DNA of 38,101 nucleotides, from contig CADCBQ010000028.1 of the NCBI GenBank assembly GCA_902799745.1, positions 1 through 38,101 on the forward strand, in the 5' to 3' direction. Each line of letters starts with the position of its first letter. Within the stretch, counting starts at the first letter, position 1. Below, piece after piece: positions 1 through 7,161 of this stretch. The notes under the pieces are model-generated. The model was not told where the DNA came from. It ran no database searches and worked only from the letters and a program-made list of their open reading frames with translations. This DNA comes from Fibrobacter succinogenes. Lineage in GTDB: Bacteria > Fibrobacterota > Fibrobacteria > Fibrobacterales > Fibrobacteraceae. Both the position numbers and the translations under genes were made by a program.

Positions 1-43
1 CCACCAGCGTTCGTTCTGAGCCAGGATCAAACTCTTCATTAAT
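1..43 (-). rRNA. rrs: 16S ribosomal RNA, 5' end only
   Basis: Read on the minus strand, the first bases of the window contain AGAGTTTGATCCTGGCTCAG, the universal bacterial 16S 5' sequence (the 27F primer site), followed by the usual AACGAACGCTGG. Only about 43 nt are inside the window; the rest lies to the left. The exact mature 5' end is inferred by analogy with E. coli (a few bases before GAAGAGTTTG) and could be off by several bases. Confidence 0.97.
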
Positions 44-241
44 TTTTTAAAGTCTTGGTCCCGTTAATCACGTTCGTATCATTGACTATTCCAAGAAATT
101 TCTTGGACCCGTCACTAAGCACATCTCCGATTCCTTCAAACTACTCAGCAATCTCTCGGATTGCTGTCCCTTGATCGCGGCTTACTTGGTTCTTCGCGTT
201 TAGCGTTTCGTTTTCGGCCGTCCCTCTCAGGAACGACGCCA
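44..241 (-). other. rRNA operon leader with two hairpins
   Basis: This is the transcribed leader between the rrn promoter and 16S. It holds an 8-bp stem with a 5-nt loop at 146-166 (CAGCAATC / GATTGCTG), resembling an antitermination boxB-type hairpin. It also holds a perfect palindrome, CCAAGAAATTTCTTGG, at 91-106, about 50 nt before 16S. I found no convincing boxA. The palindrome could be part of the 16S processing stem. No protein gene is supported here. Confidence 0.6.
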
Positions 242-269
242 ATTATAGAATTTTCAGGAACATTTGCAA
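242..269 (-). promoter_or_regulatory. rRNA operon promoter
   Basis: On the minus strand TTGCAA (264-269) is followed after 16 bp by a perfect TATAAT (242-247). Upstream lies an A/T-rich block with A and T tracts (about 270-310), as in an UP element of a strong rRNA promoter. The predicted start near 235 leaves a leader of about 190 nt before 16S. The match to sigma-70 consensus is seen directly; the UP element is inference. Confidence 0.75.
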
Positions 270-382
270 GGGTGTTTTTGCAGAAAAAATCGCATTTTTT
301 TCTTATTTTCGCAAAAAACGGGAATAACACGACTCTTGCGCAGGGAATTACCCGAGAGTTCACAAACTATTCACAACTTTCT

Positions 383-1279
383 TTAAGCGATTTTTGAAAG
401 ATTGGACAAAATCGCCTCAAAAGGGGCATTTTCCATGTCGATTGAAGTGTTCTGAAGTTGCCAACGGAACCATGTCAGCTGCCTTTTGGCATAATTGCGG
501 GTCTTTTTCTTGACTTCTTCAACAATATTCTTCATTTCAGAGGCTGTTTTCGCCTGCAAAAGCTCGCGATAGCCCAAACTTTGCCATGCGGGGGCCGTAA
601 GCGGCACCGTTTTAGAGAGTTCGCGAGCCTCTTCGATCCAGCCATCCTTAATCATCTGGTCTACGCGGGCATCGATTCGTTTGTACAAAACATCGCGATC
701 CCGCTGCAGCCAAAAGACTGGCAACGAGCCAATTCCGCCTTCGCGTTCCTTTTGATAGTCAGACAACTTACGCCCAGTCGCCTTAAAGACCTCCAGAATT
801 CGTACCAGTCGCAACACATTGTTCGGATTCACATTCTGAGCAGATTCGGGATCGACCTCGCAAGCAGTTTTATACAAACTATCAGCCCCTTCGTTCGCAG
901 CCAATTCTTCTAACTGACGGCGAACGGTTTCGGGCACGGTAGGAATCTTCGGCAAGCCCAGAAAAAGACTTTGTATGTAAAGTCCTGTCCCCCCCACCAA
1001 AATGTAATTCTTGTCGGGGTTTTCAGCCAGCAAGATCTTCACCTGACGGCAGAACTCACCCGCCGAAAAGGTTTCAGTCGGAGGAAGAAAATCAACCAAG
1101 TGGTGCTTCACCCGCTGAAGGCTAGCCGCATCCGGCTGCGCGGTACCAATAGAGAAGCCTTTGTATATCTGCCTGGAATCAACACCTATAATTTCAGCGT
1201 CAAAACGCTCTGCAAGTTGCAGGGACAATTCCGATTTCCCGATTCCGGTTGCTCCGACTAACGCAAATACAATAGGCAT
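383..1279 (-). CDS. miaA: tRNA dimethylallyltransferase
   Basis: The 298-aa product is a full-length MiaA. It transfers the dimethylallyl group of DMAPP to N6 of A37 in tRNAs that read UNN codons. A P-loop GATGIGKS lies at residues 9-16, followed by the GVDSRQIYKGFSIGTAQP region, the LVGGTGLY motif, and the C-terminal RNYAKRQLTWFRWQ that is typical of the family. The P-loop is slightly unusual (GATGIGKS rather than GPTASGKT). The ATG follows a TAAATT box by exactly 6 nt with no Shine-Dalgarno, so a leaderless message is predicted. It is divergent from the gene at 1310 and lies directly upstream of the rRNA promoter region, without an obvious terminator. Confidence 0.96.
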   Translation of the reverse strand: MPIVFALVGATGIGKSELSLQLAERFDAEIIGVDSRQIYKGFSIGTAQPDAASLQRVKHHLVDFLPPTETFSAGEFCRQVKILLAENPDKNYILVGGTGLYIQSLFLGLPKIPTVPETVRRQLEELAANEGADSLYKTACEVDPESAQNVNPNNVLRLVRILEVFKATGRKLSDYQKEREGGIGSLPVFWLQRDRDVLYKRIDARVDQMIKDGWIEEARELSKTVPLTAPAWQSLGYRELLQAKTASEMKNIVEEVKKKTRNYAKRQLTWFRWQLQNTSIDMENAPFEAILSNLSKIA

Positions 1280-1285
1280 ACCGGC

Positions 1286-1299
1286 AATTTAGTTATATT
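1286..1299. promoter_or_regulatory. divergent, abutting -10 boxes for miaA and its neighbour
   Basis: Within 14 bp sit a minus-strand TAAATT (1286-1291, serving miaA, 6 nt from its ATG) and a plus-strand TATATT (1294-1299, 10 nt from the ATG at 1310). Neither gene has a Shine-Dalgarno. The two start codons are only 30 bp apart, so two polymerases could hardly occupy the site at the same time. Assignment is by spacing and is not experimentally supported. Confidence 0.55.
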
Positions 1300-1309
1300 A
1301 GCAGCTACC

Positions 1310-2422
1310 ATGGGAAAAATGAAACACATTGTCGCCATAATAATCGTCCTGACCGTCTTAATCGGAGGCTTTGTCTATTTACTGCCCAGACTAAACGACC
1401 TTCCGCTAATTAAAGGCATCAAGGGTTCTAAACAAGCTGCGACAGACACGACCGCCATTCAAGCCTCGGCGAACGACACGCTTTCATTCGAAGAAAAAAT
1501 GAAACTCGCCCTGGACCCGCTGGAAGTCAGCTATTCCAAACGAAAGAAACGCCACATCTGGACGATGGGCGGCGGCGAAACCATTATCACCTACCTTTTG
1601 CAAACGCAGCGCTTTGTGAAAAAGGCGGGCGGAAAAGTCCTCTACATGGAAGAACTCTACAACAACAATGAGGTTTTCCAGGCTGCAAGAGTTGATTTGC
1701 TCAAAGATAACGGCGATTCGCTCAATATCGAAATTCAGGTTTCCCGCAACGAATTTAAATTGGGAGCTTCATTACTTGCTGTAGCGTTCCAAGTGACGCA
1801 ACTGACGCCGGAGTTGCTTGCCGAACTCAAGAAAATGAACTACCCCTACGACTTGCTGATTCCGCCATTCGGTTTGAGCGACGAGGAATACCGTTATTTA
1901 GACAAAATAAACAACCTCAATGTCACGCTATGGCTCACGCTCGAATCGACCAAGCTGAACAAGGCACATAACAAGTTAAGGCCGTTACGCATCCACCATA
2001 CCGAAGAACAAATCGAAGCGGTTATCGGGGACGCAAGCGCAAAATTCCCCGAAGCGAGAGGAATCGTTTCCCGTTACGGCGAGCAGGCAGTCGAGCATAG
2101 GCAACTTTTGCAGGCCATTTTAAAGCCGGCAAAAGACCGCAGCCTTTGGTTTATGGATATTTCTGCAAACAGGCGCTCCATTGTCCCGCAGGTCTGCAAG
2201 GAACTCGGAATGATTTGTAAAGACGCCGTCGCCTACAACCCCGAAAACAGCTCGCTAGACGACTATACAAAAGCCAAGATCCGGGAAGCGAAGCGCAACG
2301 GGCTTGCAGTCATGATTCTCCCCTTAACGGCAAGCTCTATCGACAAATTGAGCGATTTACCCGAAAAAGTGAAGGCTCAAGGCACCACTCTTATAAATTT
2401 ATCTACTTTTATGAAGAAATGA
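1310..2422 (+). CDS. divergent polysaccharide deacetylase-like protein
   Basis: A 370-aa protein with an N-terminal membrane anchor (about residues 6-26), then a hydrophilic linker and a domain I match to the divergent polysaccharide deacetylase family (YibQ type, PF04748). Supporting segments are the PYDLLIPPFGLSDEEY region, FPEARGIVSRYGEQAVEHRQLL where the family usually has G-V-x-N-H-x-G-S, SLWFMDIS, and a C-terminal GLAVMILPLTASSIDKL. The usual metal- or substrate-binding H is not at its expected place (S-R-Y-G-E instead), so activity is doubtful. It ends 13 nt before pdxJ and is probably co-transcribed with it. It may act at the cell envelope. The family call is by eye. Confidence 0.6.
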   Translation: MGKMKHIVAIIIVLTVLIGGFVYLLPRLNDLPLIKGIKGSKQAATDTTAIQASANDTLSFEEKMKLALDPLEVSYSKRKKRHIWTMGGGETIITYLLQTQRFVKKAGGKVLYMEELYNNNEVFQAARVDLLKDNGDSLNIEIQVSRNEFKLGASLLAVAFQVTQLTPELLAELKKMNYPYDLLIPPFGLSDEEYRYLDKINNLNVTLWLTLESTKLNKAHNKLRPLRIHHTEEQIEAVIGDASAKFPEARGIVSRYGEQAVEHRQLLQAILKPAKDRSLWFMDISANRRSIVPQVCKELGMICKDAVAYNPENSSLDDYTKAKIREAKRNGLAVMILPLTASSIDKLSDLPEKVKAQGTTLINLSTFMKK

Positions 2423-2435
2423 CAAGGAGTCCCGT

Positions 2436-3164
2436 ATGACCGTAAAACTTGGATTTAACGTTGATCATATCGCCACCATCCGCGAAGCACGCAAGATTTG
2501 CGAACCGGATCCGATTGCAGCCGCCGTACTTGCCGAACTTGCAGGTGCCGCAGGCATTACCATGCATTTGCGCGAAGACAAGCAACACATCCAAGACCGC
2601 GACGTTCAGCTTTTGCGCCGCACGGCAACGACCAAGATGAACCTGGAAATAAGCCCCACGCAGGAAATGCTCCAGGTGGCAATCAACAACCAGCCCGATA
2701 CCGTGACCCTTGTCCCCGAAACTCATACGGAACTTTCGACCGAAGACGGCCTGAACGTGGCCGCCAAGGCAAACGACCTCATTAAGCCGGTCATGACTCT
2801 CAAGAACAACGACATTTCTGTCGGCGTATTCATCGATGCCGAAACGGAACAGGTCAAGGCCGCAAAAAAAATCGGCGCAGACTTCGTAGAATTCAACACA
2901 GGCAAGTACGCTACCAGCTGCACGCTCGGAAGCACCGAAGAAGTGGAACGTGAAATTTCGGCTCTCGAAGACATGACGGTTCTCGCCCGCAAATACGGCC
3001 TCAAGGTCAAGGCCGGTCGCGGAATCAACTACCGTAATGTAAGCGCGATTGCCGCAATCGAAGGCATTGACGAAATCATCGTCGGCCACAGCATCGTAAG
3101 CAAGGCCGTAATGGTCGGCATTGACCGTGCCATTCGCGACATGCTCGATGCAATCAAGGTTTAA
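2436..3164 (+). CDS. pdxJ: pyridoxine 5'-phosphate synthase
   Basis: The 242-aa product is a typical PdxJ, which condenses 1-deoxyxylulose 5-phosphate with 3-amino-2-oxopropyl phosphate to pyridoxine 5'-phosphate in the DXP-dependent vitamin B6 route. The N-terminus KLGFNVDHIATIREAR, the ITMHLREDKQHIQDRDV segment, ADFVEFNTGKYA and the glycine-rich KAGRGINYRNV and IVGHSIV motifs are all present, and length matches the family. An AAGGAG Shine-Dalgarno about 8 nt before the ATG supports this start. It follows the deacetylase-like gene by 13 nt and is closed by the hairpin at 3163-3187. Confidence 0.97.
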   Translation: MTVKLGFNVDHIATIREARKICEPDPIAAAVLAELAGAAGITMHLREDKQHIQDRDVQLLRRTATTKMNLEISPTQEMLQVAINNQPDTVTLVPETHTELSTEDGLNVAAKANDLIKPVMTLKNNDISVGVFIDAETEQVKAAKKIGADFVEFNTGKYATSCTLGSTEEVEREISALEDMTVLARKYGLKVKAGRGINYRNVSAIAAIEGIDEIIVGHSIVSKAVMVGIDRAIRDMLDAIKV

Positions 3165-3187
3165 AAAGGAAACCCGGTTTCCTTTTT
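3163..3187 (+). terminator. terminator after pdxJ
   Basis: An 11-bp perfect stem (AAAAAGGAAAC / GTTTCCTTTTT) with a 3-nt loop overlaps the pdxJ stop codon. The 3' arm ends in five T. A/T symmetry means it could work in both directions. Confidence 0.75.
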
Positions 3188-3220
3188 AAAGGCAAAAAAA
3201 AGTTTTAGAGGGGCAAAAAA

Positions 3221-3724
3221 ATGAAACGCGGTTTCACATTAATTGAAATCATGGTCGTCATCGTCGTACTTGGCATTCTGGCAGCCGTTGGCCTTCCGAA
3301 GCTTTTTGGGCAAATCGCCAAAGCCAAGGCAAGCGAAATTCCTGTTGCCGCAGGAGCTTATATGAAACTCCAGGACGCGCACCTCACCCAAAAGCCAGAA
3401 GTCGGAACATGGAAGAGCATCGGATTTATCGCTCCGGGTAGAGGCACAACCTCTTACTTCCAATATTCAGATTGTCTTTCGGGCGATATAGATCTAGAAT
3501 CCCTTGATAATGCCATCGGGCTTAGGATTGCAAGTCTCACGGGCCTTAACGACTGCCCGGCCGGAAGCCTTTGGGCCGTTTCGATGAGCCCCAGCAATGG
3601 CAACAGCGTCAACTACCAGCAAATCTTTAATTCCACAAATTGTCAGTCATTAACCGTAACATGGTCCATGGGTGACATTGCAGAATGTAGTGCCACATCG
3701 ACGAACGACAATAGCAAACCCTAG
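3221..3724 (+). CDS. type IV pilin / pseudopilin-like protein
   Basis: A 167-aa protein with a class III (prepilin) signal: a short basic leader MKRG, then FTLIE with the conserved Glu at +5, followed by a hydrophobic helix of about 20 residues (IMVVIVVLGILAAVG). A prepilin peptidase would cleave between G4 and F5 and methylate F. The globular C-terminus has three Cys (in SDCLSG, NDCPAG and TNCQSL) plus ECSA near the end, allowing disulfide loops. The size suits a major pilin or a type II secretion pseudopilin. No assembly genes adjoin it. The Shine-Dalgarno-like GAGGGG lies 7 nt before the ATG. Its stop codon overlaps the truA stop on the other strand. Confidence 0.88.
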   Translation: MKRGFTLIEIMVVIVVLGILAAVGLPKLFGQIAKAKASEIPVAAGAYMKLQDAHLTQKPEVGTWKSIGFIAPGRGTTSYFQYSDCLSGDIDLESLDNAIGLRIASLTGLNDCPAGSLWAVSMSPSNGNSVNYQQIFNSTNCQSLTVTWSMGDIAECSATSTNDNSKP

Positions 3725-4473
3725 TAATCCTTATACTCTACATTCTGAAGTACAAGCCCTTGGGGCGGCGCCCACGTGCGTTCGCCCTTAAATTTTTTCT
3801 CAAAAATAGTTTGTACGGTTCCTAGCGGAAGCTTGCCTCGACCGACATCAAACAATGTTCCGACCATGGCCCGCACTTGACGGTGCAAAAAGCGATTGCC
3901 TTTTATGTGGAACATACAGCTCCAGTCGTTCAGGCGTTCCAGACGGAATTCCGTGAGAATACAATCCGTCGGCTTACCGTCGTTTCGGGGAATGCAGAAA
4001 TCGATAAAATCGTGATGTCCCAGGAAGGACTGCGCCTCTTGCTCCATGGCGTCAAGATCAAGGTTCAAGGAGCCGCACTCCCAACCGAAGTCACGCAACA
4101 GGGCAACCGGGCGGGTAAAAATCGTATACTGGTAATACCTGCACAAGGCGTCGTAACGCGAGTGGAAATCGGGCGCACACGGTTCAAGGTCGCGAATGCG
4201 GATAAGCCTCTGGGTAAGCCCATTAATCGAACGGACTAGCTTAGCGCAATCAATTTCGCCATCGTAATCAAAATGCACACACTGCCCACGGGCATGCACC
4301 CCCGTATCGGTTCGACCAGACCCCGTAATACGTACCGGCACACGAAGTGCGATACCAAAAGCGTTTTCTAGTGCAGATTGAACCGTGACAAACTTGGTCT
4401 TTCCGCCCTCGTTCTGGGCCTGCCAGCCATAAAAAGCCGATCCCAGGTATTCACAGCGGAATCGATAACGCAT
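3721..4473 (-). CDS. truA: tRNA pseudouridine synthase A
   Basis: The 250-aa product is TruA, which makes pseudouridine at positions 38-40 of the tRNA anticodon stem-loop. The catalytic Asp is D56 in GSGRTDTGVHA. Other family segments include FYGWQAQ near the N-terminus, FHSRYDALCRYYQYTI, and NRFLHRQVRAMVGTLFDVGRGK near the C-terminus. Its ATG overlaps the stop of the upstream gene by one base (TAATG), so translational coupling is likely. It ends tail-to-tail with the pilin gene. Confidence 0.96.
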   Translation of the reverse strand: MRYRFRCEYLGSAFYGWQAQNEGGKTKFVTVQSALENAFGIALRVPVRITGSGRTDTGVHARGQCVHFDYDGEIDCAKLVRSINGLTQRLIRIRDLEPCAPDFHSRYDALCRYYQYTIFTRPVALLRDFGWECGSLNLDLDAMEQEAQSFLGHHDFIDFCIPRNDGKPTDCILTEFRLERLNDWSCMFHIKGNRFLHRQVRAMVGTLFDVGRGKLPLGTVQTIFEKKFKGERTWAPPQGLVLQNVEYKDY

Positions 4474-5432
4474 TAGCCCATGGCATCCTTGATGACCGCT
4501 TCGACCTTATCCTGAGAAATCTTCAGGCTAGAGGCAATAGCCGAGGCCGGGAAGCCGCGACGGGACATCTGGAGGATCTTCATCTTTTCATTTGATTCAC
4601 GATCAAAGCGAGTCACTTCGAGCGGGCTTCTGAGGTTCGGGTCACCAGTCAGGTTACGGCTCTGGGCACGCAGTTTCATCGTGTGTTCACGAGAAAGACC
4701 ACGCGGAGCACGTAATACATCGGACAAGTTTTGCATTGCAGAGGTAATCCGTTCCTTGGCAGTAGGTCTGAGTGTCGGCTTGTTGTCGATTGCACTCGTC
4801 AAGATCTTGTTTTCCGGAACACCGTTTTCGTCCTCGAATTCTACCTTCGGGGATGCTTCGGGTGCAGACACCTTCGCCGTAGATTCATGAGCCATCGTTT
4901 CACGCTTCTGGGCAGCATACGCTTCGGCGTCGGCAATAATGGAACGCTTTTCACGACGAGGACGCGGCGGAATCGTAGCGTCGTCGAGGGTAGCCTTAGG
5001 TTCCTTAAATCGTTCAGCCTTAATGGCTTCCATACGGCGAGTAATAATTTCCTGGCGCTTTCTCAATACAAAGACCAACACCACTACACAAACGGCGATC
5101 GCAAGAATGCCGCCAAAAATCCACTTGACAATATCAGAGGTACTGGAAGCACCTTCAACCGCAGCGCCTTCTGCAGAAGCGGCGGCAGGAGCCGAACGCA
5201 TCGAGGACAATTCTTCCCATGCAGAATCCAGCTGCAAGCGAATATTTACCTGAAGATCCGGATCCGACTTTGAATTCCAAAGCGCAAGTTCCAATGAATC
5301 AATTTTAGATCGAGCCGTCAAATATGCTTCGGCGTCAAAAGAGCCACTTGCTCCGGAGAAATCCATCAACAGATAAACAGCCAAAGCGGATGCCAGGACA
5401 AGCAACACAATGGGAGCTAAAAATTTTTTCAT
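4473..5432 (-). CDS. two-helix membrane protein with C-terminal HTH-like segment
   Basis: A 319-aa protein of unknown function. It has a hydrophobic N-terminal segment (about residues 4-23), a predicted periplasmic stretch rich in Ala/Ser, a second membrane helix (about 103-123), a basic charged linker, and a C-terminal motif (about 283-319, MSRRGFPASAIASSLKISQ) that reads like a helix-turn-helix of the kind seen at the end of DUF2802-type proteins. It is co-transcribed with truA, whose start overlaps its stop. The ATG is preceded by TATTTT and a 6-nt gap without a Shine-Dalgarno, so it is probably leaderless. I do not recognise an exact family. Confidence 0.7.
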   Translation of the reverse strand: MKKFLAPIVLLVLASALAVYLLMDFSGASGSFDAEAYLTARSKIDSLELALWNSKSDPDLQVNIRLQLDSAWEELSSMRSAPAAASAEGAAVEGASSTSDIVKWIFGGILAIAVCVVVLVFVLRKRQEIITRRMEAIKAERFKEPKATLDDATIPPRPRREKRSIIADAEAYAAQKRETMAHESTAKVSAPEASPKVEFEDENGVPENKILTSAIDNKPTLRPTAKERITSAMQNLSDVLRAPRGLSREHTMKLRAQSRNLTGDPNLRSPLEVTRFDRESNEKMKILQMSRRGFPASAIASSLKISQDKVEAVIKDAMG

Positions 5433-5438
5433 AGTCTA

Positions 5439-5444
5439 AAAATA
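5439..5444 (-). promoter_or_regulatory. -10 box of a leaderless promoter
   Basis: TATTTT on the minus strand, 6 nt (TAGACT) before the ATG at 5432. No Shine-Dalgarno fits in the gap. One of a series of such sites in this window. Confidence 0.5.
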
Positions 5445-5476
5445 GTAAAAAAATGAAAATATGCCCAATAAAACCC

Positions 5477-5502
5477 GTTGAGAATGTTGAAGAATTCTCA
5501 AC
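5477..5502. repeat. inverted repeat upstream of the membrane protein/truA operon
   Basis: GTTGAGAAT (5477-5485) and ATTCTCAAC (5494-5502) form perfect 9-bp arms around an 8-nt centre, about 45 bp upstream of the start at 5432. No U-run follows on either strand, so an operator is more likely than a terminator. The remaining sequence of the 5433-5710 gap shows no gene. Confidence 0.5.
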
Positions 5503-5594
5503 ACTTTTCAGCAAAGATCAACGCAATGCCTTTATTCCACCCCCTCATTTTCTATCTTTACAGTCAAGAACTCTTTGTTCTCCTCCTAACCCCC

Positions 5595-5631
5595 AAAAAG
5601 CTCAGCTAACGCAAGTTAGCTGAGTTTTTTT
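5595..5631 (-). terminator. bidirectional terminator after the GGDEF gene
   Basis: A perfect 10-bp stem (CTCAGCTAAC / GTTAGCTGAG) with a GCAA tetraloop at 5601-5624. T5 follows on the minus strand and T7 on the plus strand. It lies about 85 nt after the stop of the GGDEF gene. Confidence 0.85.
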
Positions 5632-5710
5632 CTTTCGTAAATTTCAGTTAATAAAAGAAATCTGCAAGGCAAAAGCCTTGCAGACAAACTAACAAATTTC
5701 AACTGAGGAT

Positions 5711-7072
5711 TTACTTCTTGGAAGCCAGTGCCTCGGCAAGAATCACGCGGTTGCCGCCAGCCTGGGCAGCCATCTGCATCGATTCCCCTGCAGCCTGCAA
5801 GAGTCCACGGGCATCGCCCGCATGCGCAGGCATTACGGCAACACCCATACTGAGCGTCGTTTCAAGAACCGTATCACCATAGGCAATCTTGAGCTGAGAA
5901 ATTTCGTTACGGATCCGTTCGGCACGGTCACGCGTAATCTTGAGGTCTGCACCCGGCAGGATCACGCAGAACATGTTGCCTTCGTAGCGGCACGGAATAT
6001 CTTCGTTACGGACATAACCCGGCAGACGCTGTCCCAGTTCCCACAGGAGCTGTTCTACAGCGTGGCGGCCGCGCTGTTCCTGGATTTGCGCCACGGAATC
6101 CGGGAAGATCATGATAAGGCCAATCGGAGAACGGTGACGGGTTGCAGCCGAAACTTCACGAATCAAGGATTCTTCCATGTAGCGGCGGTTGAACAGCCCC
6201 GTAAGGCCGTCACGGATGCTGTGCTGCTTGTAGCGTGCATTCAAGTTCTGGGTTGCAATGTAAAGGCCAAATGTCGCTGCGACCGCACTCACCTTGGCAT
6301 GCCAGTCATCCAAGGTCTCGTTATCAGGCAAGGCATCAGTCTGCAGCGAGAAAATGCCGAAATGTTCTTCGACGCCTTCAATCGGCGCGCAGAACGAAAT
6401 TCCGTGCGGATGGTGATGCAAGTGAGTACAACCACCATTTACGCTCGGATTCGAATAATCCGTAATGACAATATCACCGGCATCGAAGCTGGCACATTCG
6501 ACCGGGCGAATCACATCGTCACTGAAGACGGTTTCACCGAACGAAAGCACCTTGTGCAAATCGGTCTGGGTTCCTGCATACATATACAAGATACCGGAAG
6601 CGTTCGGGAACAGCTGCGGGAGCAAATCCTGGAGAGACTTGATTACTTCGGGAACCGGACGGTCCTTCAAAAGATTGCGGGTATACTTTTTCCAAGCATC
6701 CAGAGGGAACTTGACGCAAATTTCTTCGACCTTCTTGGCGAGAGCTTCCTTCGAAGAAACGGCACCGGCCGGGAGCGGCATGTCTTCGGGTTCGGGAGTG
6801 GAGGCCAGCGGGTCAGGTTCCGTCGTCGGAACCCCCGTCGTCATGGAGAGCTTCGAATCTTTAATGGAGTAAAGCGCTTCGTTAAAGTCTTCTTCGGCAA
6901 TATCGAGCTTTCGCTTGCACACGTTGTAGAGCACCAAGCCAAGGACTGCGCCCCATGCCCCGATAAAGACGAACTTTCCACCCACAGGAACCGACGTCTC
7001 GGGCACAAAGAATGCGATGACGACTCCTGCGACAAACGCAACTAGCCAAAAGAAATAAGTAAGCATACTCAT
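5711..7072 (-). CDS. membrane GAF-like / degenerate GGDEF protein
   Basis: The 453-aa protein has two N-terminal membrane helices (about 4-22 and 33-50), a linker, a GAF-like domain (about 120-275) with a His-rich HLHHHPHG stretch, and a C-terminal GGDEF domain starting at DGLTGLFNRR (288-297). The signature GG[DE]EF reads E364-G-N-M-F368. The usual D-x-D-x-F-K metal/substrate region is FPDSVAQIQ, so diguanylate cyclase activity is not expected. However, the inhibitory-site motif RxxD is intact (R355-N-E-D358), so it may bind c-di-GMP as an effector. The start lies 7 nt after a TACATT box without a Shine-Dalgarno. It is divergent from the radical-SAM gene. Confidence 0.9.
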   Translation of the reverse strand: MSMLTYFFWLVAFVAGVVIAFFVPETSVPVGGKFVFIGAWGAVLGLVLYNVCKRKLDIAEEDFNEALYSIKDSKLSMTTGVPTTEPDPLASTPEPEDMPLPAGAVSSKEALAKKVEEICVKFPLDAWKKYTRNLLKDRPVPEVIKSLQDLLPQLFPNASGILYMYAGTQTDLHKVLSFGETVFSDDVIRPVECASFDAGDIVITDYSNPSVNGGCTHLHHHPHGISFCAPIEGVEEHFGIFSLQTDALPDNETLDDWHAKVSAVAATFGLYIATQNLNARYKQHSIRDGLTGLFNRRYMEESLIREVSAATRHRSPIGLIMIFPDSVAQIQEQRGRHAVEQLLWELGQRLPGYVRNEDIPCRYEGNMFCVILPGADLKITRDRAERIRNEISQLKIAYGDTVLETTLSMGVAVMPAHAGDARGLLQAAGESMQMAAQAGGNRVILAEALASKK

Positions 7073-7148
7073 GTAAATAAATGTAGCTTAAAAAGGGAAA
7101 ATGTTGACAGCCGACTCATAAATAACCGCAAAAAAACAGGAACTTAGC

Positions 7149-7156
7149 TAAATTTG
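7149..7156 (+). promoter_or_regulatory. TAAATTTG -10 box, leaderless start of the radical-SAM gene
   Basis: TAAATT (7149-7154) lies 7 nt before the ATG at 7162, within AGCTAAATTTG. The same AGCTAAATTTG string occurs before the kinase gene at 11857. No Shine-Dalgarno and no good -35 are visible. Confidence 0.5.
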
Positions 7157-7161
7157 TAAAT

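Noticed and set aside
7104..7109. TTGACA as the -35 of the radical-SAM gene
   Set aside because: It is 39 bp from the TAAATT box, far too distant; no -10 lies at 16-18 bp.
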